A stretch of 28,034 nt of DNA from a virus. Position numbers and translations under genes: made by a program. The notes below the pieces were generated by a model. It saw nothing but the letters and a program-made list of their open reading frames with translations, was not told the DNA's origin and ran no database searches. Shown one piece after another: positions 16,801 through 24,351 of this stretch. Where the stretch lies: positions 1 to 28,034 of the IMG/VR virus record IMGVR_UViG_3300047476_001134. One strand, given 5' to 3'. Each line of letters begins with the position of its first letter. The first letter of the stretch is position 1.

Positions 16801-18204
16801 TTAACCTTTAGCTTTGTTTATTTCTTCATTTTCAATAAACGGCACATTTGGTGCAGAAAGACTATCCGTAACTGCTAAAACAACACATTTATAGGAACCA
16901 TCAATATCAAGAATGTGTCTTATAGCTGATACCATGTATTTACCAGAATAATATTTATCTATATTCCCAGCATTTTTATTTTTAGTGACAGATAGTGATG
17001 GTATATTTAATTTGACTATATCACCAACTCTCAACATAGGATCACCGGCTATACTAAATTCAACTTTTATATAGTTGGCCAGTCCAAATTGTGCTATTCT
17101 GTAAGGTATTCTAGTTTCTGCATCAATATTTGGTGTAACTGATTGAAGAGCTTGTGGACTATTTTTAATCAAAGGATTACTTCGTTGTGTAGTATTTGTA
17201 ATAACTAACTTAACAGAAGCATCAGTCATTTCACTTACCGTTTTTTCAAACCTATTTTTAAAACCAGCAGTAAGTGGGTAAGGATTCAATGTCAATGGTT
17301 TTTTACCACCTTGTGCAGCCAGTTTACCTTGAATATAGTCATCATACTTAAATCCTGTTATGAATTTGTTTTTTGTTAGAGTATCAATGCCTATAAATTT
17401 ATTTGCGAATAGTCCACCCATTGATGCTCCAAGAGTGTCAAAATGTTTGACTATCTTACATGTTATCATACTTCTTAATCCTTTAGACATACTCTCCGCA
17501 CTTTCTGGTTGATATAGGTTTTGTGGACTAAAATCATACTCAGCGTAGATGTTTTGTTTATATAAGGATTGTAATGATCTTAAATGAAATCCTCTTCTAG
17601 TTTCATAAAAGAACATGTCAGCACCAACATATCCTCCATCATTTTTTGATGGTTTGGCATAGGTGGCCAACCAATTTATTGCATCAAAAGGTGTTAGATT
17701 AGGAACAACCATACTATACAAACCTTCTGTTAAATCCAAATCTATTAGTTTAGTTGATCTCAATTCTTCATACAAAATATTTTCTATCATGTCACGAATA
17801 GTCATATTGGTATATGACCTAGCAATTCTTTTTTGATTTGATAGGAACATTTCTTCAGAAATAAATTGTATCATATACTGAACATTCGTTCGAGTATTTT
17901 GATTTACTTCTTCAATTTTATAAACTCTAAAGGTAATGTCAAATTGATTTATGTCATCTGGTGTTGATTTACTAAAAGCTATTTTGATAAAATCAAAACC
18001 ATTAATATTAAAATTCTCAACGAATCCAGACGAATCGGTTACAATTACATAACCAGAAAATGACGGCATGTATAGTTCTTCAAAAATGGATAATTCTATC
18101 AATGAAGGTTTTAAAGAGATTTTGGTACCAGTGCCAGTTATTAATGATACGTCATTAATACTATATTGTTGTGGTTCACCAATGCCTTTGTTTTTTGTTA
18201 CCAT
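16801..18204 (-). CDS. Baseplate hub protein, probable gp27 analogue
   Basis: This 467-residue product precedes the gp5 OB-domain gene, the position expected for the hub ring protein (T4 gp27, gpD/VgrG family). The N-terminal beta-rich half (ISLKPSLIELSIFEELYMPS, FSGYVIVTDSSGFVENFNI, FDFIKIAFSK) and the middle segment (TIRDMIENILYEEL, PFDAINWLATYAKPS, FFYETRRGFHLRSL) match the general plan of hub proteins with two tube-like domains. The C-terminus has LRVGDIVKLNIPSLS and YYSGKYMVSAIRHILDIDGS, which is usual for gpD/gp27-like proteins. Direct similarity to T4 gp27 (391 residues) is low by eye, so the gene number is left blank. The start follows the gp53 stop by two bases. Confidence 0.65.
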   Translation of the reverse strand: MVTKNKGIGEPQQYSINDVSLITGTGTKISLKPSLIELSIFEELYMPSFSGYVIVTDSSGFVENFNINGFDFIKIAFSKSTPDDINQFDITFRVYKIEEVNQNTRTNVQYMIQFISEEMFLSNQKRIARSYTNMTIRDMIENILYEELRSTKLIDLDLTEGLYSMVVPNLTPFDAINWLATYAKPSKNDGGYVGADMFFYETRRGFHLRSLQSLYKQNIYAEYDFSPQNLYQPESAESMSKGLRSMITCKIVKHFDTLGASMGGLFANKFIGIDTLTKNKFITGFKYDDYIQGKLAAQGGKKPLTLNPYPLTAGFKNRFEKTVSEMTDASVKLVITNTTQRSNPLIKNSPQALQSVTPNIDAETRIPYRIAQFGLANYIKVEFSIAGDPMLRVGDIVKLNIPSLSVTKNKNAGNIDKYYSGKYMVSAIRHILDIDGSYKCVVLAVTDSLSAPNVPFIENEEINKAKG

Positions 18205-18206
18205 AA

Positions 18207-18812
18207 TTAAACAGTTCCATAAAGATTTTTGAATTGTATTTTCAATTCATTTGCTACATTGATATTAATGAGATTGATTGTTTGTTTAGAATCATTTAAT
18301 TCTTGTTCATAAGTATAGTTGCTCATAAAAGACTTACTTACGGAATAAACTACGGTTTCTCCTGAAGGCAAAATACAATTTCTAGAATATGTAATTAGAT
18401 TATCATATTCTTCTTTACCAATTGTTGTGACTGTTTCTTGTTTTTCACCGGTTAAAGGATTAGTGTATGATATTATTTTTTCATAATGATGTATTTGATT
18501 TGCATTTTCAATTGAACCATATTTGTCAATTATATATTTGTTTAAGTTAAATTGACTTAAAGGCCAATCCCACTGTGGATCAAGTAATAGATTTGATACC
18601 ATTACCAACCAATAATCGTCAACAGAACCATAATATTTCTCAGCAACAATCTCTGGAGTGTCTTTTTCTTTTAATGTGTATTCATAATATGACAAAGGAC
18701 TTTTTACTAATTGTGAAACGATATAAACCCTTGTTGTCAAATCTTTCATATAGATGTTGTTTCCACGACCATCTGGATATGAAATTAATGGTAGATTTTT
18801 GAAATATAACAT
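18207..18812 (-). CDS. 53: Baseplate wedge subunit gp53
   Basis: gp53 joins neighbouring wedges around the central hub in T4. The 201-residue protein has the T4 length (196) and the family landmarks: YFKNLPLISYP at the N-terminus, the segment TPEIVAEKYYGSVDDYWLVM, and NLLLDPQWDWPLSQFNLNKYI. The first part (SPLSYYEYTLKEKDTPEIVA) has the look of the LysM-like fold reported for gp53. The gene overlaps the gp48 stop as TAATG, with an AAGG Shine-Dalgarno upstream, and is followed within two bases by the hub gene. Confidence 0.9.
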   Translation of the reverse strand: MLYFKNLPLISYPDGRGNNIYMKDLTTRVYIVSQLVKSPLSYYEYTLKEKDTPEIVAEKYYGSVDDYWLVMVSNLLLDPQWDWPLSQFNLNKYIIDKYGSIENANQIHHYEKIISYTNPLTGEKQETVTTIGKEEYDNLITYSRNCILPSGETVVYSVSKSFMSNYTYEQELNDSKQTINLININVANELKIQFKNLYGTV

Positions 18813-19822
18813 TAGTAGCCTTGTTTAATTTTATTTTTATCAATAATAGCCATTTCTTTGAAGGATAATGTCAAACGTGTTTGAACTGGTGAACCATCTG
18901 GATATGTAATCCATCCATTTGTTGCATAATCGACTTCTATATTCTCTAAAACACATTCATCTATTTTATTGATAAATTTATTCTCATTGCCTTGATACAA
19001 ATATTTAATATCAAACGTTGATGGTAATACGAAAAACTGTCCACCAATTCCGGCCGCAGCGTTGCCTATTTCTGGTGCTGCGTGAAACTTAAACGTGTCT
19101 ATAATTTGTTTTACACTTTGTGCTTCATTTTGGCTGTAAGGTGTAAAAAGAAATGTCATTTGAAACGTTCTTAATGCAGTTGCTTTGAATAACAATTGCA
19201 CTTGTGGATTAATGGCATAACCTCTACCTTTTAATAACACATCAACCGGTATAGAACCACTAACAGCATCTTTAATTAGAGCCAACAGATTGGGATTAGT
19301 TGCAGCTGACGAAAAACTAAACTTATTGTTTTTGAAATCCGACATATAACTAGCAACATCACCACCTAAACCAACAAGAGCTTGGCCAAATCTTGGAATG
19401 GTATAATCATTCAAATCATCTTCTTGATAAGAATTCGTATAAGAAGTTTGCATCGTATCTGGCATATATAATTGAATCGATGCAGCCAATCTTCTCTTTT
19501 CTGTAGATATTTTAATCCCAGTATCTATATTGTTATAATTTCCTATGACAAAGGTTTGACCGGATTTAGAGTTATTTTCATCATATTTCGCAGTATTTCT
19601 GTCCTCTGTATATGATGACTGTTCAATTTCATTGATAAAAAATTGTACTACATGTTGTTTGCTGGGTGGTCCACCTAAACTCTCAGGATATTGCAATGCG
19701 CTCGGTACAGCATAAGCATTTTCATTTAAACTTTTTAGGGGTCCACCTGTTTCCAGCGTTCTCCTAGCAATGTCGGAGTCGGATAGTTCAGCGTTCGGCT
19801 CAATAGATATTTGTAGAGGCAT
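18812..19822 (-). CDS. 48: Baseplate tail-tube cap/initiator gp48
   Basis: gp48 sits on the baseplate hub and, with gp54, provides the platform from which the tail tube polymerises. The 336-residue product (T4 gp48: 364) contains the tube-like C-terminal half (GYAINPQVQLLFKATALRTF, QMTFLFTPYSQNEAQSVKQI, FKFHAAPEIG, then LENIEVDYATNGW and RLTLSFKEMAIIDK), typical of gp48 proteins in marine T4-like phages. It is the first gene of the long minus-strand late operon, with a perfect TATAAATA late promoter 30 bases upstream. It has no Shine-Dalgarno; the leader is A-rich (ACAAAAAAATAAA). Confidence 0.85.
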   Translation of the reverse strand: MPLQISIEPNAELSDSDIARRTLETGGPLKSLNENAYAVPSALQYPESLGGPPSKQHVVQFFINEIEQSSYTEDRNTAKYDENNSKSGQTFVIGNYNNIDTGIKISTEKRRLAASIQLYMPDTMQTSYTNSYQEDDLNDYTIPRFGQALVGLGGDVASYMSDFKNNKFSFSSAATNPNLLALIKDAVSGSIPVDVLLKGRGYAINPQVQLLFKATALRTFQMTFLFTPYSQNEAQSVKQIIDTFKFHAAPEIGNAAAGIGGQFFVLPSTFDIKYLYQGNENKFINKIDECVLENIEVDYATNGWITYPDGSPVQTRLTLSFKEMAIIDKNKIKQGY

Positions 19823-19851
19823 TTTATTTTTTTGTTGAGAAAAGACATATA

Positions 19852-19859
19852 TATTTATA
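19852..19859 (-). promoter_or_regulatory. T4-type late promoter of the baseplate operon
   Basis: On the minus strand the octamer reads TATAAATA, a perfect match to the T4 late promoter consensus recognised by the gp55 sigma factor with gp33 and the sliding clamp. The expected start site is about six bases downstream, near 19846, giving a leader of about 24 bases before gp48. The octamer overlaps the first base of the divergent gp4 gene. A gp33 gene is present in this window, consistent with this mode of transcription. Confidence 0.75.
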
Positions 19860-20281
19860 TGGCTTACTCAGGACGTTTTATACCAAAAAACCCTCGAAAA
19901 TACATGGGGGATCACAATAATATCATATATCGATCATCTTGGGAGTGCAAGGTGATGGATTGGCTTGACCGGAATCCGGAGATTATTGAATGGGGTTCAG
20001 AAGAACTTGTCATACCTTACAAATCTCCAGTTGATGGAAGGTTTCATCGATACTTTCCAGACTTTATTGTTAAGACTAAAAAAGGTACGATGATTATAGA
20101 GGTTAAACCTGAAGCACAGACCAAACCACCAAAAGAAAGAAAACGAGTAACTAAACAATACATACAAGAAGTGGCAACATACGGCATCAATCAGGCCAAA
20201 TGGAAAGCAGCTAATGAATATTGTTTAGATCGTGGATGGTCTTTCAAAGTCATAACAGAGAGTCATCTAGGACTCAACTAA
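19859..20281 (+). CDS. 4: Head-completion nuclease-fold protein gp4
   Basis: T4 gp4 (gp50/gp65) is needed to complete the DNA-filled head so that tails can join. The 140-residue protein begins MAYSGRFIPKNPRKYMGD, the typical gp4 start. The frame is open upstream to a TTG at 19832, which does not fit the family. It shows a PD-(D/E)xK-like, TnsA-type nuclease pattern: Glu29 in RSSWE, Asp68 in HRYFPDF, and Glu81/Lys83 in IIEVKP, followed by a helical C-terminus with NQAKWKAANEYC. No good Shine-Dalgarno is visible, and the start lies within the divergent late promoter of gp48. It is the first gene of the plus-strand block. Confidence 0.9.
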   Translation: MAYSGRFIPKNPRKYMGDHNNIIYRSSWECKVMDWLDRNPEIIEWGSEELVIPYKSPVDGRFHRYFPDFIVKTKKGTMIIEVKPEAQTKPPKERKRVTKQYIQEVATYGINQAKWKAANEYCLDRGWSFKVITESHLGLN

Positions 20282-20289
20282 ATATTGCA

Positions 20290-20886
20290 ATGACATCCAA
20301 ACTTACACAATTAACTGAACAAAAGACGGCAGCTCAGCTAAAGAGTATGTCGATGGAATCGTATAGATGGTTACAAAGTAAGATTTCTCAACTTAGAAAT
20401 CCAGGAAGTATTCCAAGGCAGATTGCCAGAGAAAAAGACAGGTATACATCAAAGTTTAAAGTTGGTGGCCTGTATTTTTTCTTTTATGATCCAAAGACAA
20501 AATCAGAATTACCATATTATGATACATTTCCTTTGGTATTGGTATTAGAGAGATATCCAGACGGGTTTCTAGGACTGAATCTACATTACCTACCGGTAAA
20601 ATACCGAATTGCCTTTCTGAATAAGTTGATGCCCCTAGCGGTCCTAGACGATTCGGATGAAATCAAACGTATGCGAGTGACGTATGATATTTTAAGTGCC
20701 TCCAGACGTTATAAAGAGTTCAGGCCATGCGTCAAAAAGTATTTGTATGGTCACTTTAGGTCTAAATTACTTACCGTTCAGCCAAATGAATGGGATGTGG
20801 CAACAATGATACCGGTACAACAATTTAAGAAAGCCAAACCTACGCATGTTTGGCAAGAATCCATAGAACAAATTAGGAATAATTAA
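20290..20886 (+). CDS. Conserved T4-like phage protein of unknown function
   Basis: This 198-residue protein lies between gp4 and the tube-protein gene. The pattern GGLYFFFYDPKTKSELPYYD, followed by FPLVLVLERYPDGFLGLNLH and YLPVKYRIAFLNKLM, is familiar from T4-like phages of marine bacteria, but I cannot attach a secure gene number. The T4 gp2 DNA-end protector is one possibility by neighbourhood. The first 60 residues are basic and helical. The frame is open upstream into gp4, but ATG 20290 leaves a clean eight-base gap after the gp4 stop. No Shine-Dalgarno is seen; the leader carries ACTAAATAT four bases before the ATG, as before gp25. Confidence 0.65.
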   Translation: MTSKLTQLTEQKTAAQLKSMSMESYRWLQSKISQLRNPGSIPRQIAREKDRYTSKFKVGGLYFFFYDPKTKSELPYYDTFPLVLVLERYPDGFLGLNLHYLPVKYRIAFLNKLMPLAVLDDSDEIKRMRVTYDILSASRRYKEFRPCVKKYLYGHFRSKLLTVQPNEWDVATMIPVQQFKKAKPTHVWQESIEQIRNN

Positions 20887-20888
20887 AG

Positions 20889-21446
20889 ATGCCATCATTA
20901 GACATCAGAAATTTAGTAAGTAGTTTTGATAAAGATTTAGCCAGACCATCAAGATTTGATGTATATTTCAATATACCGGCTCCTTTGTTAGTTGAAGATT
21001 CAAAAGATCCATCATACATGCAGACATTGGATTTAACATTGCGTTGTGAAAGTGCTCAACTGCCAAGTAGAACACTCATGACAACTGAACAGAAAATCTA
21101 TGGAATAACCGAAAAATATCCATATGAAAATTCTTATAATGATGCAGAATTTGTATTCATAGTTTCTGGTGATATGAGAGAGAAAAAATTCTTCGATAAA
21201 TGGATTAATTTAGTAAGTCCAAAACTATCATATAACATGAATTATAAGTCTGATTATGCCACTAGCGTGGTTGTTCGCCAATATGATGTACAAAATAAAA
21301 TTAAATATGAGGTTGAATTAAGAAAAGCATTCCCTATAGCAGTTAATCAATTAGATTTGGATTGGTCAGCTGACGGTTATCATAAACTAACAGTAGTATT
21401 TGCTTACAGTGATTGGATCAGTGGAACTGCAAAAGAAGCTAGTTGA
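20889..21446 (+). CDS. Tail-tube family protein (gp19/gp54-like)
   Basis: The 185-residue product has the layout of the T4 gp19 tail-tube family: ARPSRFDVYFNIP near the N-terminus, a LTLRCESAQLPSRTL segment (the strand preceding the family's typical kink), YGITEKYPYENSYNDAEF, then FFDKWINLVSP and a C-terminal YHKLTVVFAYSDW. T4 gp19 has 163 residues and gp54, the tube initiator, 320. Because it stands beside gp4 and the hub-assembly genes rather than beside the gp18 sheath, it may be a baseplate-proximal tube initiator rather than the major tube. It starts three bases after the previous stop. The 41 bases after it hold no gene, but a strong ribosome-binding site for the next gene. Confidence 0.75.
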   Translation: MPSLDIRNLVSSFDKDLARPSRFDVYFNIPAPLLVEDSKDPSYMQTLDLTLRCESAQLPSRTLMTTEQKIYGITEKYPYENSYNDAEFVFIVSGDMREKKFFDKWINLVSPKLSYNMNYKSDYATSVVVRQYDVQNKIKYEVELRKAFPIAVNQLDLDWSADGYHKLTVVFAYSDWISGTAKEAS

Positions 21447-21487
21447 GATATAAAATTTTAAGTATTATTATATTATAAGGAGTTATA

Positions 21488-22210
21488 ATGGCTTTACCAA
21501 AAATTGATGTGCCTGTGCATGAAATTACATTACCCATAGCCAAGAAGTTAATACGTTTTAGGCCTTTTTTAGTTAAAGAACAAAAAATATTATTGATGGC
21601 CGGTGAATCAAACGATGCAGATACTATAGAAAAAGGAATTAGACAGATTCTTCAGAATTGTTGTTTAGATGAATTTGATGTAGATACACTAAGTTTGTTA
21701 GATGTAGAGTTTTACTTCCTCCATCTCAGAGCTGTATCGGTCGGTGAGATGGTAGAAAATAAATATAGATGCCAAAATGTTGTGAATGAAGAAGTTTGTA
21801 ACAATCTCATGGATGCAAACTTAAATGTCACAGAATTAAAAATAACTGGCATTGAAGATTATAAAGATTTGATATACGTGACCGATAAGGTCGGTGTGAA
21901 GATGATATTACCAAAATACAGTTTGTTGCAGAAGGCCAGAGATATGGTTAACGCAACAGATTTTGTATTTGATTTGATTGTAGATTGTATCGAGTATATT
22001 TTTGAAGGAGATCAATTCTATTATACAAATCAAATACCAAGAGAAGAACTCTTAGAATTTGTAGATAGTTTGAATCAAACACAATTTGCAAAATTACAGG
22101 CATTCTTCGACAACATACCAAAAATAGAAAAGAAAGTTGAAGTAACGTGTGGTAAGTGTGGTTTTGAACATAAAATTGAATATGAAGGAATCGAAAGTTT
22201 TTTCGGATGA
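21488..22210 (+). CDS. 26: Baseplate hub assembly protein gp26-like (T4_baseplate family)
   Basis: The 240-residue product carries the hallmark of the T4 gp26 family at residues 10-38 (HEITLPIAKKLIRFRPFLVK then EQKILLMAGESND). T4 gp26 (208 residues) is needed for hub assembly and is not clearly a virion part. There are two Cys pairs, Cys95/Cys104 and a C-terminal C-G-K-C (221-224), suggesting a zinc-ribbon-like element. A very strong AAGGAG Shine-Dalgarno precedes the ATG. The last codons AGT TTT TTC GGA TGA contain an in-phase slippery heptamer, and the next ORF lies in the -1 frame and starts inside the stop codon region (ATGA). A 303-residue frameshift fusion is therefore predicted, in the manner of lambda G/GT chaperones. 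The tape measure gene follows, as in G/GT systems. Confidence 0.8.
   Translation: MALPKIDVPVHEITLPIAKKLIRFRPFLVKEQKILLMAGESNDADTIEKGIRQILQNCCLDEFDVDTLSLLDVEFYFLHLRAVSVGEMVENKYRCQNVVNEEVCNNLMDANLNVTELKITGIEDYKDLIYVTDKVGVKMILPKYSLLQKARDMVNATDFVFDLIVDCIEYIFEGDQFYYTNQIPREELLEFVDSLNQTQFAKLQAFFDNIPKIEKKVEVTCGKCGFEHKIEYEGIESFFG
22198..22204 (+). promoter_or_regulatory. -1 ribosomal frameshift slippery site TTTTTTC
   Basis: The heptamer T TTT TTC is in the correct phase: codons 22199-22201 (TTT) and 22202-22204 (TTC) of the gp26 frame can slip to TTT TTT. After slipping, reading continues CGG ATG ATA in the frame of the downstream 63-codon ORF, just before the gp26 stop at 22208-22210. This matches the X XXY YYZ rule. 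A short ATGA/TCAT stem downstream is weak, so efficiency cannot be judged. Confidence 0.65.
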
Positions 22211-22398
22211 TATTTGGTCATGATTCGTTGCAAAATTATTATACAACCAATTTTAATTTAATGCAACACCATAAGTACAGCTTAACGGAAATTGAAAATA
22301 TGCTGCCGTGGGAAAGAGAGATTTATATTACACTCTTAATCCAATATATGAAAGAAGAAAACGAAAGAATTAAACAACAACAAATGCAAAATAGGTAA
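22207..22398 (+). CDS. Small hub-assembly protein (gp51-like; likely frameshift C-terminal extension)
   Basis: This 63-codon ORF overlaps the gp26 stop (ATGA) in the -1 frame. It encodes a polar, helical peptide (HDSLQNYYTTNFNLMQHHKY, then LTEIENMLPWEREIYITLL) of the type found after gp26 in T4-like phages of marine bacteria, sometimes labelled gp51, the hub assembly catalyst. It could be made separately from its own ATG by termination-reinitiation, or as the C-terminal part of a gp26 fusion through the slippery site. The PWEREIY element resembles the C-terminal portion of tail assembly chaperones that contact the tape measure. It is followed after three bases by the tape-measure-like gene. 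Confidence 0.7.
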   Translation: MIFGHDSLQNYYTTNFNLMQHHKYSLTEIENMLPWEREIYITLLIQYMKEENERIKQQQMQNR

Positions 22399-22401
22399 AA
22401 A

Positions 22402-24318
22402 ATGGCAATTTTAAATAAGAGTTCTGGATCATTATTTCCATTAATAAGTGACATTAAAAATAATAATGCGAAAAATGAATCACCAGAACCAAAATTAAAA
22501 AGAAGTGCCGGTCCAAAACAAGACGTTCGAATTGGTGACGGTATGACCGTTATTTTATCTAAAATTTGGGGAGCACTAAAGAAACAAGAAGATTTTACCA
22601 AAGTAGTTAAAAAGAATATTGAAACAGATAAAAAATTTAAGAAAGAATCAAAAGACTTGATGAAGAAAAATCACCAAGTTATTCTAAATTCTTTAAATGT
22701 TTTAAACAAAGATGTCACAAAAGTTTTAAGTAAAATATTAGATGTTAATGAAAAAAGTGCAAAAGAAGAAACCAAAAGATTAGATGAGGCCGAAAGAACA
22801 GATGAATTAAAACAAGATTTTGCAAAAGAAACATTTAGAGAAAATAATTCTGAGTCTGAGAGGAGACACAAAGAGCTCTTAGATGCATTAGGTAAGATGT
22901 CTGGTGGTGAAGGAAAAACAAAAAGACAAAGAAAAAATCCTTTTGAAAAATTGATAGATGATTTGAAAAAGGATATGATGGGTTTCTCTGAAGGTCTATT
23001 AGCTGGAGTTTTTGGTAGGTCTATTGCCAAATTCTTCGTATCTACATTACCCGGTTTAATTTCTACATCCGTAGCAAGTGCAATTCGTTTGGTTTTAGCA
23101 AATCCTTTAGCTGCACTTGCAGTTGCAATGTCAGGCCTAAGTGCATATATGGCTAAAGACTTTAGTGACAAAGAAAAAGACTTAAATGCGGCCGCAAAAA
23201 AAGGTGATGTTAAATCTATGCGAGAAGAAGCAGAACGCCAAGCTGACATGATTAGAGATCAAGGTGGTACTGGAATTGGTGCGAATGATATAATTAAAGA
23301 TAGATTGAGGAAAGCAAATACAACAGAATCACAGAAAGCTTTAAAACAACTTGAACAACAGGAAAAAGATGAAGCTTTTGCTGTCCAACACGGTCCAAAA
23401 TCAAGTTCTATGATAATACAAACCGTTAAAGGTAAAGTAGACAATGGTAATCGTACTCAAGAATTCCCTGGCAACTTCACTTTACCTGTTAAAGAAGGTG
23501 TATTAAGTAGTGCAAAGAAAGAAAATAGAACGATCAAAGGAGTAACCAAAGATCATAATGGTGTAGATATCGCTGTACCTTATGGTTCACCTGTTAATCC
23601 AATTGCTGATGGAGAAATTTTACAGGTTGGCCAAGATGCAGCATCAGGAAAATATGTAAGAGTTAAACATCGAGGTGGAATGGTATCTTCTTATGCACAT
23701 CTAAGTGCTATTAATGATAAATTGAAAGTTGGTCAAACAGTTACAACTGAGACTGAAATAGCTAAAAGTGGTGGTGAAGGTAAAGATGCAGGTAGATCAA
23801 CAGGAGCACATTTACATCTTGGTTTAAAAGATGCATCAGGACAATGGGTTGATCCACAAAGATATATTCCAGAATTATCTGGTGTACAAGAAAAAACAAA
23901 AGTAGCTAAAGGTGAGAGTGGAACAGGCACAGCATTAGCTGCGGCCGCCGCACCTGATTCCGGTGGTATGGTAGCGGATGCAGGTAATTTATCAAATATG
24001 ATTCCAGATTTAAATACATCTATTGCAGATGCTTTAGGTAATGCAGACAGAATATTTAAAGGTTCTGCATCTATGTTTCAAGATACAAGTATTAAAACTT
24101 CTCAAGCTGATCCATTGAACAAAATGAATGAAAGTATACGAACAGCTTTACTCAATAACAATAATACACCACCAATCACCAATATTGTGAATAACAGTAT
24201 TGCATCAGCTGGTGGGTCTTCCGAAAAATCTGGTCAATATATGAGTCCTAGAAGTAAAGATTCATCATTAGAACGAGCACAATATGGTATGTTAAGGCCA
24301 GTTACAGGCTTTGCATAA
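22402..24318 (+). CDS. Tape-measure-like tail/hub protein with M23 peptidase domain
   Basis: The 638-residue protein follows the chaperone pair, as tape measures do, and is near T4 gp29 (590) in length. Order of parts: basic N-terminus; charged coiled-coil-like region at 60-165; hydrophobic segment at about 195-250 (ISTSVASAIRLVLANPLAAL and neighbours), suited to membrane insertion; charged linker; a LytM/M23 zinc peptidase at about 370-492; Ala/Gly and Asn-rich C-terminus. Zinc ligands are visible as H385-x3-D389 in KDHNGVDIAVP and the H470-L-H472 motif in GAHLHLG, with His433 in YAHLS. The enzyme should cleave cross-linking peptides of Gram-negative peptidoglycan during DNA entry, which fits the missing gp5 lysozyme. 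An AGG Shine-Dalgarno precedes the ATG. The tape-measure role is inferred from order, length and layout; the peptidase is clear. Confidence 0.8.
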   Translation: MAILNKSSGSLFPLISDIKNNNAKNESPEPKLKRSAGPKQDVRIGDGMTVILSKIWGALKKQEDFTKVVKKNIETDKKFKKESKDLMKKNHQVILNSLNVLNKDVTKVLSKILDVNEKSAKEETKRLDEAERTDELKQDFAKETFRENNSESERRHKELLDALGKMSGGEGKTKRQRKNPFEKLIDDLKKDMMGFSEGLLAGVFGRSIAKFFVSTLPGLISTSVASAIRLVLANPLAALAVAMSGLSAYMAKDFSDKEKDLNAAAKKGDVKSMREEAERQADMIRDQGGTGIGANDIIKDRLRKANTTESQKALKQLEQQEKDEAFAVQHGPKSSSMIIQTVKGKVDNGNRTQEFPGNFTLPVKEGVLSSAKKENRTIKGVTKDHNGVDIAVPYGSPVNPIADGEILQVGQDAASGKYVRVKHRGGMVSSYAHLSAINDKLKVGQTVTTETEIAKSGGEGKDAGRSTGAHLHLGLKDASGQWVDPQRYIPELSGVQEKTKVAKGESGTGTALAAAAAPDSGGMVADAGNLSNMIPDLNTSIADALGNADRIFKGSASMFQDTSIKTSQADPLNKMNESIRTALLNNNNTPPITNIVNNSIASAGGSSEKSGQYMSPRSKDSSLERAQYGMLRPVTGFA

Positions 24319-24323
24319 AAAAG

Positions 24324-24351
24324 AAACCCACCTTTCGGTGGGTTTTTTATT
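24324..24351. terminator. Bidirectional rho-independent terminator between convergent genes
   Basis: A perfect nine-pair stem (AAACCCACC / GGTGGGTTT) with a four-base TTTC loop is followed by TTTATT on the plus strand. On the minus strand the same stem is followed by a C and then TTTTTT. It stands between the convergent tape-measure and gp32 genes and can stop transcription from both sides; its distal edge overlaps the gp32 stop codon. Confidence 0.92.

Noticed and set aside
20221-20289. N-terminal extension of the 198-residue protein into gp4
   Set aside because: It would overlap gp4 by 61 bases; the internal ATG leaves an 8-base gap as expected in this block.
22323-23444. Minus-strand ORFs opposite the tape-measure gene (22323-22601, 22671-23249, 23259-23444)
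   Set aside because: They are mirror frames of a well-supported coding gene, rich in Ser/Leu/Phe as expected for the complement of Lys/Glu-rich coding DNA.
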